In this document: piece after piece, positions 27,101-34,466 of the stretch
How positions within the stretch are numbered: the stretch's first letter is position 1
How the letters are laid out: each line of letters begins with the position of its first letter
Assembly: GCA_944393435.1 (NCBI GenBank)
Contig: CALYAE010000094.1
Span: forward strand, 1 to 34,707
DNA: 34,707 nucleotides
Reading direction: 5' to 3'
From: an uncultured Clostridia bacterium
GTDB lineage: Bacteria; Bacillota; Clostridia; TANB77; CAG-508
The notes under the pieces: generated by a model
The model's input: the letters and a program-made list of their open reading frames with translations, nothing else
Databases searched by the model: none
Told to the model about the DNA's origin: nothing
Position numbers and translations under genes: made by a program

Positions 27101-29208
27101 TTTCCTTCTTTATTAGAAGAAAATTCTGATTCATTGGTATAAGTCATTTCAATTTGACTTACACTACTTGGTGTTAAGGTATCTACTGTAATATCTGCTT
27201 TTAAAATAATAATGGTTCCTTGATACTCTGCTTCCAATGTATATTGAGTTTGTGTTCCTTCTAAAGTAATGGTTATTACAATACAATCATCTTCTTTAGT
27301 TTGCTTGATTTCTTTTATTTCTAAGCCATTTTCCATTAACATGTTATAGTTTTTGATATCTATTTTTTCAATGGAAGATGGTAATTTTATTTTTAGCACT
27401 GGATTTTGATAAAGTGCATTGTATAAACTAGAAGTATCTAATACTGCTCTTATTTCTACATCTTTATTTTCTACTACTGTTGATAGATTTGCATTGTCGA
27501 TACTTACTTGTGCTTTACTTTGTGTGTCTACTAATTGAATCGTATTATTATATTGTACCTTTTCTTCGTTGTTTGGATTAATAACTCCTAATACTATTTT
27601 AGAAAAGTCTTTTAATTGCGTTTTTGTATAATTTTGCTCTGTGGTAAGTGCTTTATTAGCAGTGATGAATAAATTTCCTTCTGCAACTGGCTTACTTGTT
27701 TTGATCATCACTTCATTTATTTTCAATTGTACTAAATCAATTACATAGTTTTCTTGTTCATCCAAACTTACATTTTCTGTTTGTTTTAAGCTATCTGTTT
27801 GTTCTTGCGTGTTAGTTTCATTTTCTTGTGGCGCAAGTACTGCTAAAGTAGTTCCCTCTACTGTTGTTACTTCCATTACACCTTGCGCACCTAGTACTTT
27901 TTCAAAACTTTCTTTGTCTACTGTAAGGTTTTGAATATAGCTTCCTTTTCCAATTGCTACTTCTTCTTCCTCACTATTACTATATTTTTCTCCTACTGTT
28001 TGTACTGTTAAGTTTTCAAGTAAAGTAACATCATTTACTTGAATTTTGTATTCTACTGTATAAGGTGTTTCTTGTTTTTTTGCTTCTGCAATAGTATTAG
28101 CATAAAGATATCCTTTGCTTAATTGCTTATCTGCTACTAATTCTACATCTGTTAATAATCCCATTGTTTCTTTTTGGTTATATTCTACTGTTATTTTGTT
28201 TTGAACTGTTTGCGTCTCTACATTTGCAACTGTGATAATTCCTTCTACTTCCATCTTACTTGTAAAACCTTCTGCTACCACTTTATCATAAAGGTCTTTT
28301 CCTATATATACGAAGTTTACTAAGTATTCATCTTGTCCTTTTTGGTTCCAAGCAATTTTGCTATTTTCATCTGCTTGGTTTTCTACCTCTATTGTTAAAT
28401 TTCCTGTTTCTTGGTTGTAATTATAGTTTTGATTGGTAAAATGATTTCCGTTTTCATCTTGATTAGTTGCTGTGGTTTGGTTTGCAAGCACAATTACTCT
28501 TTGTGGCTTGCTTCCTTCTATTTCTGGAACTTGCATACTTAGCTGTGTTTTACTAATTGGAACAACTCCATCTTTTAGATTGCTAGAAAGTTTTGTTTGT
28601 ACCAATACCCCATATTCTTCTGCTTGCTGATATGGGATGTATTTACTTACTTCCCCTTTTAACTCTAATTCAGGATTTGCTTCCCAAGTAAGTTGGTTTT
28701 GAATGGTTTTTTCAATATTTCTTTCTTTTCCATTTTCATCTACATAAATACCAGTAAGTGTAACTTGCGAAGTTTTATCTAAGTATCCACTTACTACTTG
28801 TTCTTGAGCTAGAATAGAGATTGGAAGTTCTAATAGTACTTCTTCTCCACTGTTTATTTGCTCTAATTTAATTTCATCTTGGCTAGCACTTTGTATCTTT
28901 TCATTTTCTTGTAAGTTACCATGGTCAATTTGATAATTAGCTTCTGTGATACGAACTACTGCATTTTTCAAATAGCCTATGTTACTTACTTTTAAGCTAA
29001 GATACAATTTAGCCTCTTCTTGCAAACGAAAAGTCTTACTATGTACTTCTCCTGCAAAATAACTATTAAATTCTACATTTGCATGGTTTGTTTTGCTATC
29101 TTGCTGTTCTAAACTTGCTGCTATTACTTGTGTTCCTAATGCTACAAAATTGGTGCTCATTAGTATTACAGTTAATAACATTGCTACGATTTTTTGTTTT
29201 AGTTTCAT
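24166..29208 (-). CDS. Giant DUF11/SdrD_B surface protein with C-terminal anchor (1,680 residues)
   Basis: Secreted surface protein with a classic signal peptide (MKLKQKIVAMLLTVILMS... to about residue 32, AxA-like end). A long Thr-, Glu- and Val-rich beta region of unknown family fills about 35-900. DUF11-like repeats begin near 909 (SVSSPVTTAKDGQILRFTVT), 1033 and 1183 (NTEYTYHFTIKNVGD). An SdrD_B domain at about 1334 has TGTAWLDANQNGAREETEQ and NGQYEFNNLPVGDYLVIF. A further repeat follows FDLRLDKYISKI near 1473. The C-terminus has SIVTG (1641-1645), a hydrophobic helix and IKKKVLTVKRKEK, a sorting-signal-like layout. Start is ATG at 29208 with GGGAGG five bases upstream. It is the first gene of the operon and lies behind a good promoter. 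A shared beta architecture with its neighbour suggests joint display on the surface. Confidence 0.87.
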   Translation of the reverse strand: MKLKQKIVAMLLTVILMSTNFVALGTQVIAASLEQQDSKTNHANVEFNSYFAGEVHSKTFRLQEEAKLYLSLKVSNIGYLKNAVVRITEANYQIDHGNLQENEKIQSASQDEIKLEQINSGEEVLLELPISILAQEQVVSGYLDKTSQVTLTGIYVDENGKERNIEKTIQNQLTWEANPELELKGEVSKYIPYQQAEEYGVLVQTKLSSNLKDGVVPISKTQLSMQVPEIEGSKPQRVIVLANQTTATNQDENGNHFTNQNYNYNQETGNLTIEVENQADENSKIAWNQKGQDEYLVNFVYIGKDLYDKVVAEGFTSKMEVEGIITVANVETQTVQNKITVEYNQKETMGLLTDVELVADKQLSKGYLYANTIAEAKKQETPYTVEYKIQVNDVTLLENLTVQTVGEKYSNSEEEEVAIGKGSYIQNLTVDKESFEKVLGAQGVMEVTTVEGTTLAVLAPQENETNTQEQTDSLKQTENVSLDEQENYVIDLVQLKINEVMIKTSKPVAEGNLFITANKALTTEQNYTKTQLKDFSKIVLGVINPNNEEKVQYNNTIQLVDTQSKAQVSIDNANLSTVVENKDVEIRAVLDTSSLYNALYQNPVLKIKLPSSIEKIDIKNYNMLMENGLEIKEIKQTKEDDCIVITITLEGTQTQYTLEAEYQGTIIILKADITVDTLTPSSVSQIEMTYTNESEFSSNKEGKAQTQIKFVAPTGVVAVQGIENYADGKPAILSMADEEIVADLSIYAKERAVIISGKIINNYPNEISDIGILGRIPKNGNQSFSDDYEIESNFDTTLTKGIALSGIDSKNYTVYYSNKVDATKDLDNPENGWTKNPTAQAKSYYIVLNNYTMKAGEVIDFAYEVEIPANLTRNKQTYSFYQVSYQNDSSIGTLSETEYSPVIAMSTGEGPVLEASVSSPVTTAKDGQILRFTVTVKNTGTTDAKNVQIHITAPEDTVHTEIVSGENHYTDSENTEKIITIENLKAGETATRDYELRTRGAYGRQVNSFVTVTAEELETPITSNTCTVSVSEGKIEVINTFSVAESYVLNQGSKFYYQISLRNIAEQDLQNVTADVRIPEGIKITDVYYSDDVIFREKNRQNITIDGQDIKVNVGELESLVAYAGSTENPDEPTLVDLRTTAYIRIELEVDTFQGKHTAIVTATADGVEEHTSNYRTFTVASPKLTIVQQELQNRYIKENTEYTYHFTIKNVGDIYAKNNKFTMQLPEGLSFVNAKYQYNDTDYELKVANNGRFSITVLNLAPEEELDIAVTVKADWLPDKNDKTVVTSATLEAEGFNQITSNQVTAIIEYDPSAQRPTDPSNPSDPDNPNIPITNRYKITGTAWLDANQNGAREETEQVLSGITTILIQKSNNQIVQDPDSGENKVVTTNSNGQYEFNNLPVGDYLVIFAYDASRYSITQYRQEGVSTNFNSDAINITITLDGEKTVAGITDVLSITNENIRDIDIGLYAAEKFDLRLDKYISKITLTTPTIGTSVRELEREDFSKVEVLANNLGRSSMIIEYKIVVTNEGAVPGYAKKIVDYLPEEVGFNTELNQDWYLSDNQNVYNTSLANTVIQPGESKELTLILTKQITESSLGTFNNQAEIYESYNEQGLEDIDSTPGNKVGEEDDLSQANIMISIVTGKIVLYTTLIASVLFLLVLGIILIKKKVLTVKRKEK

Positions 29209-29241
29209 GGTAACCTCCCAAAATTTGAACTATCAACTAAT

Positions 29242-29270
29242 ATTATACGACATTTTAAGCCATTTTTCAA
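29242..29270 (-). promoter_or_regulatory. Promoter of the giant surface-protein operon
   Basis: The minus strand has TTGAAA (29265-29270), 17 bases, then TATAAT (29242-29247). The start codon follows about 33 bases later. Confidence 0.75.
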
Positions 29271-29277
29271 TGGTTTT
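29260..29277. repeat. 18-base direct repeat, copy 1 (second copy 29396-29413)
   Basis: CCATTTTTCAATGGTTTT occurs exactly twice, 136 bases apart, each overlapping a -35-like TTGAAA on the minus strand. The first 14 bases are nearly self-complementary, so they could be a regulator site. Confidence 0.6.
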
Positions 29278-29378
29278 ACAGATTTTTCTTTGATTTTTTC
29301 AAAGTGATTATGTAAATTTCGTTTCCTTTAGATTTTGATAGTTTTTTTCTTATATATATATAGTATTTTATAGCTCCC

Positions 29379-29406
29379 ATTTTAGCACTTTTTGTCCATT
29401 TTTCAA
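29379..29406 (-). promoter_or_regulatory. Possible second upstream promoter copy
   Basis: TTGAAA (29401-29406), 16 bases, TAAAAT (29379-29384) on the minus strand. It shares its -35 context exactly with the proximal promoter through the direct repeat. The spacing and -10 are poorer, so this is tentative. Confidence 0.35.
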
Positions 29407-29622
29407 TGGTTTTCATCTACCAATTTTGTCGAAAAATGGAAATTTACTTACGGAAATTATATTTAGAAAGAAAATATTAAGTTTTGATTACAATTTTATT
29501 ACTGTATTACAAGGGTTAATTTTTTTAAGGTTTATAAAAAAAAAGTAAAATATTTTGTAACATTTTTTTAAGAGTTTGAATATATATAGGAATAGAAATA
29601 GTAAAATATTGAGGTGATTAAA

Positions 29623-29787
29623 ATGAATATGCCAAATAATATGGATATGGCAGCACTAATGTCAATGCTATCTAAAATGGATAAAAAACAATTAGAACAA
29701 GGATTATCTAGAATGGGACAAATGCTAAGTTCAGAAGAGAAAGATAAAATTATGAAGGCTCTTAAGGAAAATATGCCAAATCAATAA
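29623..29787 (+). CDS. Small methionine-rich protein (54 residues), unknown function
   Basis: A short gene with a convincing GAGGTG ribosome site six bases ahead of ATG at 29623. It encodes 54 residues, 11 of them Met (MNMPNNMDMAALMSMLSKMD at the N-terminus). The rest is charged and helical (KKQLEQGLSRMGQMLSSEEK). It ends with TAA at 29787, 21 bases before the next gene, and so looks like the first gene of a three-gene operon. No membrane segment. Function unknown. The second gene's product carries a similar Met-rich helix, suggesting a shared interaction mode. Confidence 0.75.
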   Translation: MNMPNNMDMAALMSMLSKMDKKQLEQGLSRMGQMLSSEEKDKIMKALKENMPNQ

Positions 29788-29808
29788 AATTTTACGGAGA
29801 GTGGAATT

Positions 29809-30219
29809 ATGAGTGAAGATATGTCAGAGATTTTTCAAAAAGTGAATGATATGATAAAAAATAATCAAATACCAGATGATATCAAAAAAATGATAAATCA
29901 GTTTGGTTCCTCTACTAAGCAGTCTAATGATATGTCTTCTGCCTCTCAAAATTCTAGTAACGAAGGGCAAGAAAGTACATCTACAAATCAAGGAGAAATG
30001 CCTAATATTGATATTGGCATGATGCTAAAAATGAAGTCTATCATTGATAGTATGAATAAAGAACAAAATGATCCAAGGGCAAATTTACTAAGGTCGCTAA
30101 AGCCTTATTTAAAGTCTAGTAGAAAAGAAAAAGTGGACCAATATATTCAATTATTTCGTATGGGAAAAGTATTTGAAATGATGAATCCTTTAGGTGGTGA
30201 GAAGAAAAATGATGTATAG
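29809..30219 (+). CDS. Conserved hypothetical protein (136 residues) of clostridial type
   Basis: Soluble acidic N-terminal half (MSEDMSEIFQKVNDMIKNNQ) with a low-complexity Ser/Gln/Asn linker at about 33-62. A helical C-terminal region follows, containing IDIGMMLKMKSIIDSMN and then DPRANLLRSLKPYLKSSRKE with KVDQYIQLFRMGKVFEMM. I recall the RxxLLRxLKPYL pattern from small uncharacterised proteins of spore-forming Clostridia, but cannot assign a function. Start is ATG at 29809 with GGAGAGTGG just upstream. It overlaps the following gene by 11 bases. Confidence 0.8.
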   Translation: MSEDMSEIFQKVNDMIKNNQIPDDIKKMINQFGSSTKQSNDMSSASQNSSNEGQESTSTNQGEMPNIDIGMMLKMKSIIDSMNKEQNDPRANLLRSLKPYLKSSRKEKVDQYIQLFRMGKVFEMMNPLGGEKKNDV

Positions 30220-30538
30220 CTATCCTTTTTTTAGTTTTCCTCGCCCTAGAAAATATATGTCTTATGTACCATCTTCATCTTATTATGCTACTCGTAGAAT
30301 GCAAAATGTAAAGCCTTTTCCACCTTCTATTAGAGAACCTAAAAAAGAGGATAAAATTATCCAAGAAGAAAAAAGAAGGAAAGAAGAAGATGATGAAGAT
30401 AAGGTTTTGTTTGAAATTTTTGGTTTAGAACTTCATTATGATGATATCTTACTTATTTGCTTAATCTTCTTCTTATATCAAGAGGGTGTAAAAGATCAAT
30501 ATTTGTTTATTGCTCTGATTTTATTACTGCTTAGCTAA
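30209..30538 (+). CDS. Small protein with C-terminal hydrophobic segments, unknown function
   Basis: 109 residues. The aromatic and basic N-terminus (MMYSYPFFSFPRPRKYMSYV) is followed by a strongly charged Lys/Glu stretch (KKEDKIIQEEKRRKEEDDED). The C-terminal part DDILLICLIFFLYQEG plus DQYLFIALILLLLS forms one or two short hydrophobic helices. ATG at 30209 overlaps the stop of the preceding gene and has GGTGGTGAG upstream; the earlier GTG lies within this site. The 3' end overlaps minC on the other strand by 8 bases. Operon position suggests a link with the two preceding small proteins, perhaps in the spore or membrane. Function is not known. Confidence 0.75.
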   Translation: MMYSYPFFSFPRPRKYMSYVPSSSYYATRRMQNVKPFPPSIREPKKEDKIIQEEKRRKEEDDEDKVLFEIFGLELHYDDILLICLIFFLYQEGVKDQYLFIALILLLLS

Positions 30539-30932
30539 TCACAATTTCTCCTTCATCATTGATAAAAGCACAGGTTTTAATTTCTTGCGTTAATTCTTCT
30601 TTTTCAATTTCTTTGATCCTATCTGCAATACGAATTTGTACAGATTCAATAGAGGCTGCTGCAATAATAGCCTCTTTATTGCCTTTTGCTCCTGCATGTG
30701 CCATTCCTCTTAAGATGCCAAGTACTACAATATTTTCTCCTGCAAATACTTCTGCTCCAGCATTGACATCTCCTAAAATTACTAAACTTCCTTCAAATTC
30801 AATTTTTTGTCCTGAACGAAGAGAACCTCTGTGGAATTTGGTTTGTGAAATTGCAATATCTTTACTGAAAGTTTTCTTAATTCCGTGTAGCCCTAATGTT
30901 TCGTTTTCGTTTTCTTTTTGTTTCATTTTCAT
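30531..30932 (-). CDS. minC: MinC-like septum-site protein, C-terminal domain only
   Basis: The C-terminal beta-helical domain of MinC, which in the full system dimerises and binds MinD to place the division septum. Visible features are SLRSGQKIEFEGSLVILGDV, NAGAEVFAGENIVVLGILRG and AHAGAKGNKEAIIAA, then a tail ending CAFINDEGEIVIS. The protein is only 133 residues. Full MinC is about 220, and the N-terminal FtsZ-inhibiting domain is absent, replaced by a short charged leader (MKMKQKENENETL). Start is ATG at 30932 with AGAGGA upstream. It follows mrdA by 30 bases, but no minD or minE follows, because the next genes converge from the other strand. Confidence 0.88.
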   Translation of the reverse strand: MKMKQKENENETLGLHGIKKTFSKDIAISQTKFHRGSLRSGQKIEFEGSLVILGDVNAGAEVFAGENIVVLGILRGMAHAGAKGNKEAIIAAASIESVQIRIADRIKEIEKEELTQEIKTCAFINDEGEIVIS

Positions 30933-30962
30933 GTTCCTCTTTTCTTTTAATTTATTTTTTTA

Positions 30963-33055
30963 TTATCTTGCACTTTCTGTACTTGGAATTGCAGTTACAT
31001 CTTCTGTTACTTCTTTTGTGTTAGTTCCAAAATAAGCCTTTATAATATCTTTTGCAACAGGTGCACTATTACCGCCTGATCCTGCATTTTCAATTAATAC
31101 GACTACTGCAATTTCTGGGTCATCATAAGGTGCAAATCCTGTAAACCAACCATCTACTCTATTTGCCTGCCCGGTTTCTGCAGAACCTGTTTTTCCTCCT
31201 ATATCCATTCCTAAATCTGAGAAAATGTAGTAAGCTGTTCCTCCATATTCACTAGTAACACCTTTCATTCCTTTTAAAATGGTGTCAATGGTATCTTGAC
31301 TTAAGTTTAAATCTTCTAGTTTAGTACTACTATCTATTCCTAATTTTTCATTTACTTTTTGCTCAATTTCTTGTTTTGAAATTTGGTTTCCATTTGCATC
31401 TGTAATAGATTTGATTAAAGTAACATCTACTTGTTTTCCTCCGTTAGCAAGCATACTAATATATCTTGCCATTTGAATAGGGGTATAGCTATTATAGCTT
31501 TGTCCTATCACTGCTGATAAGGTATCTCCAAATTGCCATTCTACACCAGTTGTTTCCTTACAATATTCTTTTAGTTCTACAACTCCTTTTGTTTCTCCTG
31601 ATAGTTCGATTCCAGTTTTACTACCTAAACCAAATTTTTTGCATACTCGATTACAGGGTCAATTCCCATACGGTATCCTAATTCATAGAAATAGTAGTTA
31701 CATGATTTTTGAATAGCTTGTACCAAATTTAAATATCCATGCCCATAATGATATTGTGTATAATACCAACAAGCTGGATGATAACCTCTAGGGTAGACTC
31801 CTGTGTCATTAATTCTGGTGGTGCTACTTACTGTTTTAGTTTCTAGAGCTGCTGCTGCAACTACCATTTTAAAGGTTGAACCTGGTGCATAAACTCCTGA
31901 AATCGCTCTATTATATAGATTCTTTCCTTCTTCATATTCTTCTAGTTTTTTTTGCGTAATCCCCTGGATAAAAAGTTCTGGCTCATAGTCTGGGTAACTA
32001 GCTAAAGCTAATATCTCTCCTGTTTTCACATTCATGACAATAGCCGCTCCTGCATTAGCATTATGCTTTTCTCCGTAATCACCATTGACAATTTTTTGAA
32101 TATTTTTTTCTAATGCTTCTTCTGTTGCTTTTTGCAAGTTTGCATCAATGGTTAGTGTTACATTATTTCCTGCAACTGCTTCTTCTACAACATATTCTCC
32201 CGTAATGCTTCCATCTACTGACATTTCAATTTGCCTAATACCATCTTGTCCTTTTAAATATTCTTCTAAAGTATATTGGATTCCTTCTCTTCCAATCATA
32301 TCATTCATACTATAAGTATCTTTTTTCTGCTCATATTCTTCAGCCGAAATAGCTCCTACATAACCTAATATATGAGATGCTAAACTTCCATAAGGATAAG
32401 TTACAACTGGCTCTATCACTACTGCGGTACCTGGAAAAGAATTGCTTTGTTCTTTAATTTGATTGGTACTTAAAAGGCTAATATCTTTTGCAACAGTAAT
32501 TGGCCTTATATTGCTAAAGCCGTTATTGGTAATTTCATAGCGTACTACCATGATTTTTCTTGCCTTTTCAGCATCCTCTTCTTGAATTTCATATTTTTCT
32601 TTTAATGCAAGAAAGGCTTGTTCTGCATCTGCATTTTCGTCAATTTCATTTTGAATTTTCCAGTTTTTTTGGTTTTCTTCTTCTTTCATTGTAAAAGCAT
32701 AAGGATTTACTGTTAGTGGTAAATTATCAATATATTCATCCTCATTTTCTTCTAATAATTCTATCAAATTTAAAATCATTGTGTTTAGTGTCTGATTATC
32801 AATTTTAGTTTTATAAAGTTCTAAACTGTAACCGCTTCTTGTTGTGACTAATTTATTTCCCATACTATCTGTAACATCGCCTCTTGCTGCTTTTAAAGTA
32901 GATTCTCTAGAAAGCCTAGTGTTTGAAGTTTCTCTATACTCTCCTCCATGCACAATTTGCAGGTTAAAAAGCTGGATGAGTAAAATTACTCCTATAATAT
33001 AGGTTATCACAGATATGATATTATACCTTAACTTTTCTTTTCTATTTTCTTCCAA
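30963..33055 (-). CDS. mrdA: Elongation-specific penicillin-binding protein 2, interrupted by a frameshift
   Basis: Peptidoglycan transpeptidase of the elongasome. N-terminal helix at about 13-31, then the dimerisation domain (RLSRESTLKAARGDVTDSMG). The transpeptidase domain has the active-site Ser393 in APGSTFK and the SxN motif at Ser451 (SCNYYFYELG). The frame then stops at 31625, one codon after the six-A run (plus-strand T6 at 31635-31640). Adding one A, or slipping back one base, restores FGLGSKTGIELSGETKG, QMARYISMLANGG and the KTG box GGKTGSAETG, to the stop at 30963. Without this the protein lacks its KTG motif. Start is TTG at 33055 with AGGAGG five bases upstream. Being the only such enzyme in the mre operon, it should be essential, so sequencing error or recoding is more likely than real loss. 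Confidence 0.9.
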
Positions 33056-33064
33056 CTTTCCCTC

Positions 33065-33598
33065 CTAAAAATATCTTGTGGATACTACTTTATTTTTAAA
33101 GGCTTCTTCTACAATTCCACCTACTTTTTGAATCATCGGATATAGGATAATGACTAAAATAATTTGGAAAAAGGCTTCTATCGCTAAAATCCTTAAAAAT
33201 GGTAAGATTTCTATGGCAATTCCCCATTTAAGAATTTGAAATATATACATTCCTATTTCGTAAAAAATAGTGCTTCCCATTACAATTAAAATGATGGTAA
33301 TACGACTGTCTTTTGAAAAATTTTTATCTAAGTATTCTGCTGCAAGTCCAACAAGTGCTAACATAACCCCTGAAAATCCAACAGATTTTGCTACTAAAAA
33401 ATCTAAATAAATTCCAAAAATAAGACCTAATACAAATCCTAATTTTTTTCCGATAAATAACCCAATAAATAAGGTCAGGATGATAAATAAATTTGGCATA
33501 ATTCCTGCTATATTAAACCATGTAAAAAAGTTGGCTTGTAAGAAGTAAAAAACAAAAAAAGTTACAATAATTCCTATGATGGTTAAAAACTTTTTCAT
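33065..33598 (-). CDS. mreD: Rod shape-determining protein MreD
   Basis: Polytopic membrane protein of the elongasome that works with MreC and MreB. 177 residues with about five hydrophobic helices. Characteristic segments are GIMPNLFIILTLFIGLFIG, KLGFVLGLIFGIYLDFLVA and GVMLALVGLAAEYLDKNF. I start it at ATG 33598, preceded by GGGAAGGGAG. An in-frame TTG at 33628 lies before that site and only 3 bases past the mreC stop. It is directly followed by mrdA (9-base gap), as in many Firmicutes. Confidence 0.92.
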   Translation of the reverse strand: MKKFLTIIGIIVTFFVFYFLQANFFTWFNIAGIMPNLFIILTLFIGLFIGKKLGFVLGLIFGIYLDFLVAKSVGFSGVMLALVGLAAEYLDKNFSKDSRITIILIVMGSTIFYEIGMYIFQILKWGIAIEILPFLRILAIEAFFQIILVIILYPMIQKVGGIVEEAFKNKVVSTRYF

Positions 33599-33631
33599 GG
33601 CTTTTTTCTCCCTTCCCTTATTTAGCAAAAA

Positions 33632-34450
33632 TTAGCGATTTGTAATAACTAATACCGTTTCTAGTTTTTCAAAATCTACCGCCGTTTCTACATAAGCATA
33701 TCTGTCTATTCTGTTTTTTGTGTTTACAATTTGTTTAATGGTGCCGATATGAATTCCTTTTGGATAAATTCCGCCGATTCCTGAGGTTTCTATATTATCG
33801 TTTTCTAAAATGGTAACATCTGCATCAATATAACTTGCTTTTAAAGTATTGTTTTCTTCTAATGTTCCATTTACTAAAATAGCATCTCTTGAAGTACTAA
33901 TAATACTGCTAACAGAGGTCGCAGGATCAATAATAGTTTGTACTTTAGCAGTATTTTCTGTGACTGCTAGTACATAACCTACTAACCCTTTATCTGCAAT
34001 AACAGTCATATTAGGCTTAATTCCATCACCTTCTCCTACATTAATGACAACTGTTTTAGAATAATTACTAATATCACGATGAATAATATAGGCTGGAATG
34101 GTTTCAAATTCAGGATATTTATCTTTCAAATTTACATATTCTTTTAAAGTTTCATTTTCTGACTTTAAAATTTCAAATTCTCTTAATGCTTGTTCTAATT
34201 CACTGTTTTTTGCTTTTAATGTTTCATTTTCTGCTTTTAGTTCATCTATATTGGTAAAAAAACTTTCATTACCCTCGATTTTATTTTTCAGGTAAGTAAG
34301 AGCATTTTGAATTGGCATCACAATACTGTTTGCAATATTTTCTAAATAAGAAATTTTTTGAATATCTGTGTTTGACAAAATAACCACTAAGATTAAGATC
34401 ACAATGGTTATGATGATTCCAATGATTCCTGTTTTCTTATTTTTATACAT
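33632..34450 (-). CDS. mreC: Rod shape-determining protein MreC
   Basis: Elongasome scaffold. Its 272 residues have an N-terminal helix (about 9-26), a periplasm-side coiled coil at about 65-115 (DELKAENETLKAKNSELE...), then the beta-rich MreC domain. Signatures include YIIHRDISNYSKTVVINVG, VIADKGLVGYVLAV and the TIIDPATSVSSIIS stretch, ending with GGIYPKGIHIGTI and ETVLVITNR. ATG at 34450 lies behind AAAGGAG. It sits 16 bases after mreB and 3 codon-scale bases before the mreD leader. Confidence 0.95.
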   Translation of the reverse strand: MYKNKKTGIIGIIITIVILILVVILSNTDIQKISYLENIANSIVMPIQNALTYLKNKIEGNESFFTNIDELKAENETLKAKNSELEQALREFEILKSENETLKEYVNLKDKYPEFETIPAYIIHRDISNYSKTVVINVGEGDGIKPNMTVIADKGLVGYVLAVTENTAKVQTIIDPATSVSSIISTSRDAILVNGTLEENNTLKASYIDADVTILENDNIETSGIGGIYPKGIHIGTIKQIVNTKNRIDRYAYVETAVDFEKLETVLVITNR

Positions 34451-34466
34451 GCATCACGACTCCTTT

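Larger units (their letters stand above)
29209..29622. other. Divergent region between the surface-protein operon and the small-gene operon
   Basis: This 414-base gap holds a good minus-strand promoter near 29242-29270, a weaker upstream copy near 29379-29406, and an 18-base exact direct repeat covering both -35 regions. The half nearer 29620 is very AT-rich and must hold the promoter of the plus-strand genes, but I see no convincing consensus. No RNA gene is recognised. Confidence 0.55.

Noticed and set aside
29209..29622. Possible template repeat, riboswitch or RNA gene in the long divergent gap
   Set aside because: The sequence is AT-rich with no GC-rich, AAC-rich segment matching the candidate variable region and no known riboswitch core.
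30963..31511. Separate small penicillin-binding protein
   Set aside because: It contains only the KTG end of the PBP2 domain and continues the upstream frame after one base correction.
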